Assembly (NCBI RefSeq): GCF_000025965.1
Contig: NC_006513.1
Location: forward strand, 3,534,001-3,598,000
Direction: 5' to 3'
Source: Aromatoleum aromaticum EbN1
Lineage (GTDB): Bacteria; Pseudomonadota; Gammaproteobacteria; Burkholderiales; Rhodocyclaceae
Length of the DNA stretch: 64,000 nt
This document shows, piece by piece, positions 44,706 to 52,681 of the stretch. The notes beneath the pieces are model-generated. The model saw only the letters and a program-made list of their open reading frames with translations, was not told where the DNA came from and searched no databases. The translations under genes were made by a program, and so were the position numbers. Position 1 is the first letter of the stretch. The number at the start of each line of letters is the position of its first letter.

Positions 44706-44848
44706 TACGCGCTTCTCCGCAGTGCAGCAGGGAGGGCGCATTGTAACGCTGCGCGCCGCGGGCGGGTGAGCGCTTCCAGCGTCCTCCAAGAGGGTGGGCA
44801 GGAGGCCGCGGCGAGGCGGAAACGCCGCCGCCGCAGCCCTTTCGAGGG

Positions 44849-46009
44849 TCAGTCGAGTGTTGCGGGCGCGCGGCCGGCGAGCATCTGCTTGCGCGCTGTT
44901 GCGCTGCCGAGCAGGACGAAGCCGAGGAGTTTTTCGTTTGCGTCGAGATACTGCGCTTCGATGCCGCCGCCGGCCTCGTCGCTGGCGACGACCTGCCAGC
45001 TGCCCTGCGCGTTAATCGCCGGGGGGCAGACGACCGCGGGGCATGCCGGGGTCTTCACGACGACCGGCATCGCGGGATAGTTGACCGCAGTCGGCGTGCC
45101 GGCGAGCGTCGCTGCGAGCGCGCGCGCCTGGTGCATGATCGGCATCACGTACGGCAGCGTCAGGCCTTCGACTTCAACGCAGTCGCCGAGCGCGTGGATA
45201 TGCGGATCGGAACTCGCCAGCCGACGGTCCGTCAGCACGCCGCGATTGACGGCGAGGCCCGCGGCGGCGGCGAGCGCAGTGCGCGGTCGCAGGCCGACTG
45301 CCGACAGCACGACGTCGGCGTCGAGCGTCGAGCCGTCGCTGAGCGCGAGCCGGTAGCCGCCGGCGTGGCGCGACACCGACGCTGCGGAGACGCCGAGGCG
45401 AAAGCTCACGCCAGCCGCTTCGAGCCGCTGCCGGAACCACTGTCCGGCGTCTTCCGGCAACAGCCTGCCGAGCGGCCAGCGAGCGATGTCGATGACCGTC
45501 GGGGTGATGCCGCGGGCGAGCAGGTCGTTGGCGAATTCGCAGCCGATCAGCCCGCCGCCGAGCACTGCGACGCGCTTCGCGCCGTCGAGCCGTGCGGCGA
45601 AGCGGGCGAAGTCGTCGAGGTCATTGACCGACAGGACGTCCGCCGCGGCATCCCCGCCGAGCGGCAGGCGGATCGGGTCGGCGCCGGGTGCGAGCACGAG
45701 GTTGCGATAGGGGATTTCTTCGCCACCGGCGAGTTCGACGATGCGTCGGGCAGGGTGGAGCGCGGCGACCTCGACGTGGGAGCGGATCGTCGCGGCGAGT
45801 TCGGCGGCCATTTTTTCCGCCGGTTTCATCACCAGGCTCGCTGCGCTGCGGTTGGCTGAAAACGCGTTCGACAGCATCGGCTTCGAATAGAAGCCGGCCG
45901 CGTCGCGGCTCAGGATGACGAGTGGCGTGTCGCGGTCGAGCTTGCGGAATTCACGTGCCAGCGTGTAGCCGGCGAGACCGCTGCCGATGATGACGATGGG
46001 TGGAGTCAT
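44849..46009 (-). CDS. FAD-dependent rubredoxin reductase
   Basis: A 386-residue pyridine-nucleotide-disulfide-type oxidoreductase. The FAD-binding segment IVIIGSGLAGYTLAREF is at the N-terminus, the NAD(P)H-binding VAVLGGGLIGCEFANDLL in the middle, and SSDPHIHALGDCVEV is the second FAD motif. The C-terminal region fits rubredoxin/flavorubredoxin reductases (NorW, AlkT type). Placed after rubrerythrin and rubredoxin genes, it likely passes NADH electrons to rubredoxin and on to rubrerythrin. A strong hairpin separates it from rubredoxin. Confidence 0.82.
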   Translation of the reverse strand: MTPPIVIIGSGLAGYTLAREFRKLDRDTPLVILSRDAAGFYSKPMLSNAFSANRSAASLVMKPAEKMAAELAATIRSHVEVAALHPARRIVELAGGEEIPYRNLVLAPGADPIRLPLGGDAAADVLSVNDLDDFARFAARLDGAKRVAVLGGGLIGCEFANDLLARGITPTVIDIARWPLGRLLPEDAGQWFRQRLEAAGVSFRLGVSAASVSRHAGGYRLALSDGSTLDADVVLSAVGLRPRTALAAAAGLAVNRGVLTDRRLASSDPHIHALGDCVEVEGLTLPYVMPIMHQARALAATLAGTPTAVNYPAMPVVVKTPACPAVVCPPAINAQGSWQVVASDEAGGGIEAQYLDANEKLLGFVLLGSATARKQMLAGRAPATLD

Positions 46010-46083
46010 GTGTTTGCCTCTATGTTGTTCGTCTTGTCGGCCAGGCGCCGGGGCGCGGGTGAGGCACGATCAGGCAGCGGGCA

Positions 46084-46111
46084 GCCTGCTCCCGGGGGGC
46101 AGGGAGCAGGC
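46084..46111 (-). terminator. Hairpin between rubredoxin and its reductase
   Basis: Exact 10-base arms GCCTGCTCCC (46084-46093) and GGGAGCAGGC (46102-46111) with an eight-base loop. There is no T-run on either strand. It may reduce transcription into the reductase, or stabilise the upstream rbr-rubredoxin mRNA. Confidence 0.45.
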
Positions 46112-46120
46112 GATGCCGCG

Positions 46121-46285
46121 TCAGACCGTGACCATCTCGAAGTCGGCTTTCGCGACGCCGCAGTCGGGGCAGGACCAGTCGTCCGGAATGTCTTCCCAGC
46201 GCGTGCCGGGAGCGATGCCGTCGTCCGGCATTCCGGCCGCTTCGTCATAGATGAAACCGCATACAACACATTGCCAAGTCTTCAT
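46121..46285 (-). CDS. Rubredoxin
   Basis: A 54-residue rubredoxin, too short for most ORF finders. It begins [20 protein letters not shown] and ends [18 protein letters not shown]; the two Cys-x-x-Cys-Gly motifs bind one iron. It contains the typical [11 protein letters not shown]. It lies between rubrerythrin (47 bases upstream) and the reductase, and should carry electrons between them. Confidence 0.95.
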   Translation of the reverse strand: MKTWQCVVCGFIYDEAAGMPDDGIAPGTRWEDIPDDWSCPDCGVAKADFEMVTV

Positions 46286-46332
46286 GATGTTCTTCCTTTC
46301 AAGCTTGATTCGTCGATTCGGCGCAGCCCGGT

Positions 46333-46818
46333 TCAGGCGGAGATCCGGTCAAGCGCTTCCTGATAGTGGTTGGCGTGACGCTCTTCGACCTTGGCGAGCG
46401 CCGCGAAGCGCTTCGCAGCGCGTTCGAGCACCGCCTTGAACTGTTCGGCGTGTTCCTTCGACTCGACGATCTGCTCGTCGATCTCCTTGACCGCGTCGGC
46501 ATGGCCTTCCTCGACGGCCGCGTGGCGGAAGCCCGGGTACATTTCGGTGTATTCGTAGGTCTCGCCTTCGATCGCGAACTGCAGCGCGCGCGCCGGGGTC
46601 ATCTTCGCTTTCGGGTAGAGCAGGTCGAGGTGGCCGAACGCGTGCATCACTTCCTGGTCGGCGGTCGCCTCGAAAACCTTTGCGGTTTCCTCGTCGCCCA
46701 TTTCGCGGCACAGCTTCGCGAAGTAGCGGTACTTGATGTGCGCCATCGACTCGCCGGCGAAGGCGGCCTCGAGGTTCTGGATGGTGACCGATTGCGGGTT
46801 GTGGAAGGGATTTGTCAT
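46333..46818 (-). CDS. Rubrerythrin, short form without rubredoxin domain
   Basis: A diiron peroxidase that reduces hydrogen peroxide with electrons from rubredoxin. The 161-residue four-helix protein shows [37 protein letters not shown] with Exx[21 protein letters not shown] and [15 protein letters not shown] with the second ExxH. The usual C-terminal rubredoxin domain is missing; instead a separate rubredoxin gene follows, which supports one electron chain. An OxyR-like site lies upstream. Confidence 0.93.
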   Translation of the reverse strand: MTNPFHNPQSVTIQNLEAAFAGESMAHIKYRYFAKLCREMGDEETAKVFEATADQEVMHAFGHLDLLYPKAKMTPARALQFAIEGETYEYTEMYPGFRHAAVEEGHADAVKEIDEQIVESKEHAEQFKAVLERAAKRFAALAKVEERHANHYQEALDRISA

Positions 46819-46905
46819 CTTCTTTCTCCTTTCTTCGCTGGTTGCGTTGAAATCATCTTACGCAGTGCGTGACGATTGGAGAAATTGAATGTGAGAATGT
46901 AATCG

Positions 46906-46920
46906 ATAGGTTTGTTCTAT
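46906..46920. promoter_or_regulatory. OxyR-like binding motif upstream of rubrerythrin
   Basis: ATAGGTTTGTTCTAT fits the OxyR half-site ATAG-N7-CTAT, followed closely by another ATAG (46923-46926). It lies 88 bases before the rubrerythrin start. A peroxide regulator here fits the rubrerythrin function. This is pattern matching only. Confidence 0.45.
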
Positions 46921-46973
46921 TGATAGGCCTGGCTCGAGCCGATGTAATTCGCCTCAGGTGCGCCGTTCTCCGA

Positions 46974-47010
46974 AAACATCACGGCCGCATCCTGTGCGGC
47001 CGTGATGTTT
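46974..47010 (-). terminator. Strong terminator after dodecin
   Basis: A perfect 16-base stem (AAACATCACGGCCGCA, 46974-46989, and its complement, 46995-47010) with a five-base loop. On the minus strand it is followed by TTTT, so it ends the dodecin transcript, whose stop is 50 bases upstream. Confidence 0.85.
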
Positions 47011-47060
47011 CCGGAATGAACCGGGATCGCCAAGCCGCACCTGGCGCGGCCGTTTGCGGT

Positions 47061-47276
47061 TCAGGATTCGAAGCGGAACCCGACTTTCAGCTTGACCTGG
47101 TAGTGTGCGATCTTGCCGTCGGCGATGTGCCCCCGGATCTCGGTGGTTTCGAACCAGTCGAGGTGCCGCAACGACTGGCTCGCCTGCTCGATCGCGTTGC
47201 GGATCGCATCATCCACGCCGACGGGCGATGTGCCGACGAGTTCAACGAGTTTGTAGACGTGGTTCTGATCTGGCAT
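47061..47276 (-). CDS. Dodecin family flavin-binding protein
   Basis: A 71-residue protein (MPDQNHVYKLVELVGTSPVG, RHLDWFETTEIRGHIADGKI) with the dodecin signature: KLVELVGTS, a central helix and the Trp that stacks on flavin. Dodecins form dodecamers storing FMN/riboflavin. It is monocistronic, between its terminator and the GGDEF-EAL gene, with a GGAGGAG ribosome site. Confidence 0.92.
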   Translation of the reverse strand: MPDQNHVYKLVELVGTSPVGVDDAIRNAIEQASQSLRHLDWFETTEIRGHIADGKIAHYQVKLKVGFRFES

Positions 47277-47387
47277 CGTCTTCTCCTCCTGGAATGAATG
47301 GGCAGGCTTTCCAGTATAGGAGCATGTCGCGGAGTTGCCCGGCGAACCGCGACGCAGGGTGCCTTGGCGGGTCCGGCAGCCCGAGTG

Positions 47388-50150
47388 TCAGGAATGTGCT
47401 TCCTGAGTCCGCGCTTCGCGCAGGAAAGCGCCGAGCGCGGCCGGATCGAGCGGGCGGGAGAAATAATGGCCCTGCGCGAAATCGCATCCGATCCGGCGCA
47501 GGAAATCGACTTGCCCGGCGTGCTCGACGCCTTCGGCGACGACCGACAGCCCGAGGCTTTTGGCGACGGCGACGACGGCGCGCGTGAGCGAGCGGTCATT
47601 GCGGTCGCCGGGCAGGCCGCTGACGAACGAGCGGTCGATCTTGAGGCTGTGGACGGGAAAACGCTTGAGATAGGCGAGCGAAGAGTAGCCGGTGCCGAAA
47701 TCGTCGATGCTGATGCTCACTCCGGCTGCGACGAGTTCGGTTAGGACGACGACCGCGCGCTCGGGATGTTCCATGATCATCCCTTCCGTGACCTCGAGTT
47801 CGAGATCACGGGGCGCGAGGCCGGCTTCGTCGAGCACCACGAGCAGACGGCTCGCGAGATCGCTGCGGCGGAACTGCCGCGGCGACAGGTTCACCGCGAC
47901 CCTGCCGGCGAAGATTCCCGCGTTCTTCCACTCGCGCACGCGGCGCGCCGCTTCCCGCAGCACCCATTCGCCGATCGGCTCGATGAGCCCGGACTCTTCG
48001 GCGAGCGAGATGAAGCGCGACGGCAGGATCGTCCCTTTTTGCGGATGCTCCCAGCGCACCAGCGCTTCGACACCGGCGACTTCGAGTGTCGCGAAGTCCA
48101 TGCAGGGCTGGAACACCAGCCTGAGCTCGTCGCGGTCGAGCGCCGCGCGCAGGCTGTTCGCCATGAACAGCCGTTCGCTCGCCTGGGCGTTGATTTCGGG
48201 TGCGAAGAAGCGGTAACGATTCTTGCCTTCCTGTTTGGCGCGGTACATCGCCATGTCGGCTTGGCGCAGCAGCGTTTCCGCGTCGAGGCTGTCGGACGGA
48301 TAACAGCCGATGCCGATGCTCGCCGAGATGTACTGGCACTGAGGTTGCCCGGCCAGGATGTAGGGCCGCTCAAGGGTATCGAGGATGTTGCGGGCGATGA
48401 TGCCGGCCTCCTCGGGGGAGCGCAGCTCGTCGAGCAGGACGGCGAATTCGTCGCCACCGAGCCGGGCTGTCGTGTCGCTCGCGCGCACGCAGCCGCCGAG
48501 GCGTTCCGCGACGCGTCGCAAAAGTTCGTCTCCGGCCGCGTGCCCGAGGGTGTCGTTGATCGGCTTGAAGCCGTCGAGGTCGATGAACAGCAGCGCGAGC
48601 ATGTTCCCGTGTCGCTCGGCGCGGACCAGCATGTCGGCGAGGCGCTCGCGAAACAGCAGGCGGTTCGGCAGTTCCGTGAGCGCATCGTAATGAGCGAGGT
48701 GCTGAAGGCGGGCCTCGTACTGCTTCGCCGCCGAGATGTCGGAGAAAACACAGACGAGGATCATCTCGTCCGACCCGTACGCGGCCCTGCTGATGCTGCT
48801 CCACGCCGGATACATCTCGCCGTTTTTCCGCCGGCCGTGGACTTCGCCCTGCCACTGCCCAGTTTCGCACATCGCGCGGCGCCGGTCGTTGCGGTGCGTC
48901 TTTTCGGCTTCCGCGAGGAGTATCGCGAGCGGCTGGCCGATCACTTCCGCCGACCGATACCCGGTGATCGACGTGAACGCGCGATTCACGGTCGCAATTC
49001 GCCCGCCGCGCGCGATCACCACGCCCTCCACCGCGGAGTCGAGCGCCGTCGCGGCGAGGGCGAGCTTCTCCTCCGCTTGCGCGCGGTCCGCTTCGCGTTG
49101 GTGCAGCAGTTCCTGCGCCTGGGCCAGCGCGCGGCCCACTTCGTCGGCTTCTTCGAGTGCGAGCGGCGGGAGCGAAACCGGCTCGCCCCTGCCGATCGCC
49201 AGCGCCGGGGCGACGAGGGCCTGCACGGGGCGGGCTATCCTGCGGCCGAGGAGGCCCGCGAGCGCGAGCCCGCCGAGCAGCAGCGCCAGTGCGCCGACGG
49301 CATACTGGCGCAGTGATTCCGCGAGCCCCGCGGTCAGCGCGCTCTGCGGAACGCCGACCGCCGCCGTCCACCCGTAGGGGGCGGAACGCGAGAAGAAGCT
49401 CACGAAAGGTATGCCCTGCAGCGAGACGCTCTCGATCGCGCCTTCCGTTTCGCGCTGGGTTGCCTCGAGCAAGGCGGGGAACGTCTTCTGCCCCATCAGT
49501 GTCTCGTCCATGGGGTTTCGCGCGAGCCGCCGGCCTTCGCTGTCGAGGAGCACTGCGACCCGCCCGGGCAGCAGCCCCTGCTGCTGCAGAAGCTCACCGA
49601 GGTGTTTCAGCTGGATGCGCAGGCCCAGGCTGTAGAGGACCTTTTCATCGCGGATGACCGGGACTTCCAGGCTCACGACATGAGTTCGCGACACCCTGCT
49701 GATATAGACGCCCGACACCACGGGCAGGCCGGTTTCGAAGACGCGGCGCAGCAATGCCGGATTGGCATGCTGCGGCAACGGCGAACCCAGAGGCTGCAGG
49801 AGGTTCAGGAGCTGCCGTCCCGAAGCGTCCGTCAGCACGATCGTGAACCCGGCGGTGTGGCGAAGAACTTCCTTTGCCTGGCGGTAGAACTCGGTGTGGT
49901 CGCTGCGGTCGATGTCCTCGGACGCCGCGAGGGTTTCCAGGGCAGCCTGGTTTGCCGCGATGTCCCGTTCGACGAGCCGCAGCAGGGTGTGGGTGGCCTC
50001 GCGCGTCTGGTCGAGAACGGCTGCCCGTTCCCGTTCGTAGGACAGGTAGATGACGATGGCAGCGAGCAGCCAGGCGGGCAGGATGCAGGCGACGACGAGG
50101 AGTACGACCGTCGAACGGATCGTGCGGCGGCGCGGAGCCTGAGGGCGCAT
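47388..50150 (-). CDS. Membrane sensor GGDEF-EAL protein with Cache and PAS domains
   Basis: A 920-residue c-di-GMP enzyme. Membrane helices at about 13-36 and 283-302 enclose a periplasmic Cache-like sensor; a HAMP-like linker and a PAS domain (360-475) follow. The GGDEF motif is intact at 565-569 (RLGGDEFAVLL) with an inhibitory RxxD site at 556-559. The EAL motif is at 695-697 (GVEALVRWEHP), with VTEGMIMEH, DDFGTGYSSLAYLKRF and KIDRSFVSG present. It may thus both make and degrade c-di-GMP. Downstream genes are on other transcripts. Confidence 0.92.
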   Translation of the reverse strand: MRPQAPRRRTIRSTVVLLVVACILPAWLLAAIVIYLSYERERAAVLDQTREATHTLLRLVERDIAANQAALETLAASEDIDRSDHTEFYRQAKEVLRHTAGFTIVLTDASGRQLLNLLQPLGSPLPQHANPALLRRVFETGLPVVSGVYISRVSRTHVVSLEVPVIRDEKVLYSLGLRIQLKHLGELLQQQGLLPGRVAVLLDSEGRRLARNPMDETLMGQKTFPALLEATQRETEGAIESVSLQGIPFVSFFSRSAPYGWTAAVGVPQSALTAGLAESLRQYAVGALALLLGGLALAGLLGRRIARPVQALVAPALAIGRGEPVSLPPLALEEADEVGRALAQAQELLHQREADRAQAEEKLALAATALDSAVEGVVIARGGRIATVNRAFTSITGYRSAEVIGQPLAILLAEAEKTHRNDRRRAMCETGQWQGEVHGRRKNGEMYPAWSSISRAAYGSDEMILVCVFSDISAAKQYEARLQHLAHYDALTELPNRLLFRERLADMLVRAERHGNMLALLFIDLDGFKPINDTLGHAAGDELLRRVAERLGGCVRASDTTARLGGDEFAVLLDELRSPEEAGIIARNILDTLERPYILAGQPQCQYISASIGIGCYPSDSLDAETLLRQADMAMYRAKQEGKNRYRFFAPEINAQASERLFMANSLRAALDRDELRLVFQPCMDFATLEVAGVEALVRWEHPQKGTILPSRFISLAEESGLIEPIGEWVLREAARRVREWKNAGIFAGRVAVNLSPRQFRRSDLASRLLVVLDEAGLAPRDLELEVTEGMIMEHPERAVVVLTELVAAGVSISIDDFGTGYSSLAYLKRFPVHSLKIDRSFVSGLPGDRNDRSLTRAVVAVAKSLGLSVVAEGVEHAGQVDFLRRIGCDFAQGHYFSRPLDPAALGAFLREARTQEAHS

Positions 50151-50465
50151 CTCGTAACCTCCACGACACGACTGCGACAGAGCGGGCAGACGTCGTCATC
50201 ACTGTAGTCCGGGGGCGCCAAGCCGGCAGAAACCATACGACTAAAGTGGTAGGTGCCCCGACCGCGCACTGTATGCCAAACCTGCCGTGTTCGCCAATCC
50301 CGAGAGCGGCGAATGCGCATGGGAAGGTGCTGCTCGGTCCGGCTGGAACACGCGACGTTCTGGCCCGCAGCGATCCCGTTTAGAATCGCCCCCTCCCGGC
50401 GACCCCCCGCGTGGTCGTCCCGGCCCCTTCGCCGACCCGTTACAACCTGGACACTGGATTCCCCG
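50151..50465. promoter_or_regulatory. Divergent control region, GGDEF-EAL gene and FAD oxidoreductase
   Basis: No gene is visible in 315 bases. TAGAAT (50381-50386), with a weak TTCTGG 17 bases upstream, could serve the oxidoreductase gene at 50466. No clear promoter was found for the minus-strand sensor gene. Confidence 0.3.
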
Positions 50466-52079
50466 ATGCTGCGACTCACCGAACTCAGGCTGCCGCTCGA
50501 TCATCCGCCCGAGGCGCTGGGCGCTGCGATCGTCGAGCGGCTCGGCATCGCCGCCGGCGACCTCGGCGAAGTCATCGTCTTCAGGCGCAGCTACGATGCG
50601 CGCAAGGTCGCAATGATGACGATGATCTACACCGTGGATGTCGTCGTGCGCGACGAGGCCGCGCTGCTGCGCCGGTTCGCCGGCGACCGCCACGTCGGGC
50701 CGACGCCCGACACGAACTACCGCTTCGTCGGTCGCGCGCCGGAAGGCTTCGCGAACCGTCCGGTCGTCGTCGGCTTCGGCCCGTGCGGCATCTTCGCCGG
50801 GCTGATCCTCGCGCAGATGGGTTTGCGGCCGATCATCCTCGAACGCGGCAAGGCGGTGCGCGAACGCACGAAGGACACGTGGGGGCTGTGGCGCAACAAC
50901 GTGCTGAATCCCGAATCGAACGTCCAGTTCGGCGAGGGCGGCGCCGGGACGTTCTCGGACGGCAAGCTCTACAGCCAGATCAAGGACCCGAAGCATTACG
51001 GCCGCAAGGTGCTGACCGAGTTCGTCAAGGCCGGCGCGCCGGAAGAGATCCTGTACGTTGCGAAGCCGCATATCGGCACATTTCGCCTCGTCGGCATGGT
51101 CGAGGCGATGCGCCATGACATCGAGGCGCTCGGCGGCGAGATCCGCTTCCAGCAGCGCGTTGCCGACGTGCTGATCGAGGACGGCCACGTGCGCGGGCTG
51201 ACGCTCGCGTCCGGCGAGGAGATCCGCTGCGACCACGTCGTGCTCGCGCTCGGCCACAGCGCGCGCGACACGTTCGGGATGCTGCATGCGCGCGGCGTGT
51301 TCATGGAACCGAAGCCGTTCTCGATCGGCTTCCGCATCGAGCATCCGCAGTCGCTGATTGACAAAGCCCGCTTCGGCCCGAACGCGGGCCATCCGCTGCT
51401 CGGCGCCGCCGACTACAAGCTCGTGCATCACGCGAAGAACGGCCGCTCCGTTTACAGCTTCTGCATGTGCCCGGGCGGCACGGTCGTCGCGGCGACCTCC
51501 GAGCCGGAGCGCGTCGTCACCAACGGCATGAGCCAGTATTCGCGCAACGAGCGCAACGCGAACGCCGGCATCGTCGTCGGCATCACGCCCGCCGACTATC
51601 CGGGCGGGCCGCTCGCCGGCGTCGAGTTCCAGCGGCGCTGGGAAACGCGCGCGTTCGAGCTCGGCGGCGGCGGCTACGTCGCGCCGGCGCAGCTCGTCGG
51701 CGACTTCATCGCCGGCCAGCCGTCGGCGGTGCTCGGCTCGGTCGAGCCGTCGTACAAGCCGGGCGTCAAGCTCGGCGACCTCGCGACCAGCCTGCCGGAC
51801 TATGCGATCGGCGCCGTGCGCGAAGCGCTGCCGGCGTTCGAGCGCCAGATCAGGGGCTTCTCGATGCGCGACGCGGTGCTGACCGGCGTCGAGACGCGCA
51901 CTTCGTCGCCGCTGCGCATCACGCGCGGCGCCGACTGCCAGAGCCTGAACGTGAAAGGTCTTTATCCGGCGGGCGAGGGCGCGGGCTACGCGGGCGGCAT
52001 CCTGTCGGCGGGCGTCGACGGGATTCGCGTCGCCGAAGCGCTCGCCAGCGCGCTGCTCGGGGAGCATGTCAATGCATGA
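50466..52079 (+). CDS. FAD-dependent oxidoreductase, COG2509 type
   Basis: A 537-residue flavoprotein of the uncharacterised group often annotated FAD-dependent dehydrogenase. The N-terminal 90 residues form a small RNA-binding-like domain (LGEVIVFRRSYDARKVAMMT). The FAD site is VVVGFGPCGIFAGLILAQMG with ILERGKAV. FGEGGAGTFSDGKLY and CPGGTVVAATSEPERVVTNG are family blocks, and GEGAGYAGGILSAGVDG is the C-terminal FAD contact. The substrate is unknown. The ATG at 50466 is chosen by homology of the first strand. Confidence 0.82.
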   Translation: MLRLTELRLPLDHPPEALGAAIVERLGIAAGDLGEVIVFRRSYDARKVAMMTMIYTVDVVVRDEAALLRRFAGDRHVGPTPDTNYRFVGRAPEGFANRPVVVGFGPCGIFAGLILAQMGLRPIILERGKAVRERTKDTWGLWRNNVLNPESNVQFGEGGAGTFSDGKLYSQIKDPKHYGRKVLTEFVKAGAPEEILYVAKPHIGTFRLVGMVEAMRHDIEALGGEIRFQQRVADVLIEDGHVRGLTLASGEEIRCDHVVLALGHSARDTFGMLHARGVFMEPKPFSIGFRIEHPQSLIDKARFGPNAGHPLLGAADYKLVHHAKNGRSVYSFCMCPGGTVVAATSEPERVVTNGMSQYSRNERNANAGIVVGITPADYPGGPLAGVEFQRRWETRAFELGGGGYVAPAQLVGDFIAGQPSAVLGSVEPSYKPGVKLGDLATSLPDYAIGAVREALPAFERQIRGFSMRDAVLTGVETRTSSPLRITRGADCQSLNVKGLYPAGEGAGYAGGILSAGVDGIRVAEALASALLGEHVNA

Positions 52080-52098
52080 CGGCGACGAGGGGAAAGAG

Positions 52099-52302
52099 AT
52101 GGACGAACGCCTGACGAAGATCGAGACGAAGATCGCGCTGTCCGAGGATCTGCTCGAGGAGCTGAACCTGGCCGTGTACCGGCAGCAGCAGCAGCTCGAC
52201 CGCCTCCAGCAGCAGGTTCTCGAACTGGCGCGGCAGCTAGCGGGGGGTTCTCCGGCCGATCGTCCGCGCGACCTGCGGGACGAGATCCCGCCGCATTACT
52301 GA
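52099..52302 (+). CDS. slyX: SlyX family protein
   Basis: A 67-residue SlyX homologue: MDERLTKIETKIALSEDLLE, a predicted coiled coil, and the family ending EIPPHY. SlyX has no established function. The start at 52099 fits the family and has AGGGGAAA upstream; in-frame ATGs at 52066 and 52072 would overlap the oxidoreductase gene. Short distance implies co-transcription with that gene. Confidence 0.85.
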   Translation: MDERLTKIETKIALSEDLLEELNLAVYRQQQQLDRLQQQVLELARQLAGGSPADRPRDLRDEIPPHY

Positions 52303-52681
52303 AGCCATTCGCCGGCACTCCGTCGGGGCGGAGCTGTCGATCTTGTGCGAAGCGCAGGACGGTGCGGGGCCGACATCGGTGATGATGGCATGACCGGTGA
52401 CGCGAAGGATTTGTGCGTGAAACTCGTGGCCGGGGAATATTTCCGGGCCGGTGCTGCACGAGTAAATACAGCCGTTGAGTGACGTACGCCACAAGGGTGG
52501 CTGGGCCTTGGATGATATCATCAAGTCAAGTTCTTCCTGCCATCTGTATCGGTCGTTTCGTCCGTAATGACCCCAAGGAATGGTGCCATTTCGGATCCTC
52601 CGTTCGCCCCGGTCCGTGAGGTGCGTCCCGAGGGCCGGTTCCGGGCGGCAAACCGGCTCCGATTCCTTTGATTCAGCCCTG
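52303..52681. promoter_or_regulatory. Upstream region of the hybrid kinase
   Basis: About 380 bases without a convincing gene. A perfect 12-base palindrome, GATGATATCATC, lies at 52511-52522. An in-frame ATG at 52580 for the kinase is possible, but the ribosome-site spacing is poor. No clear sigma-70 promoter was identified. Confidence 0.35.
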
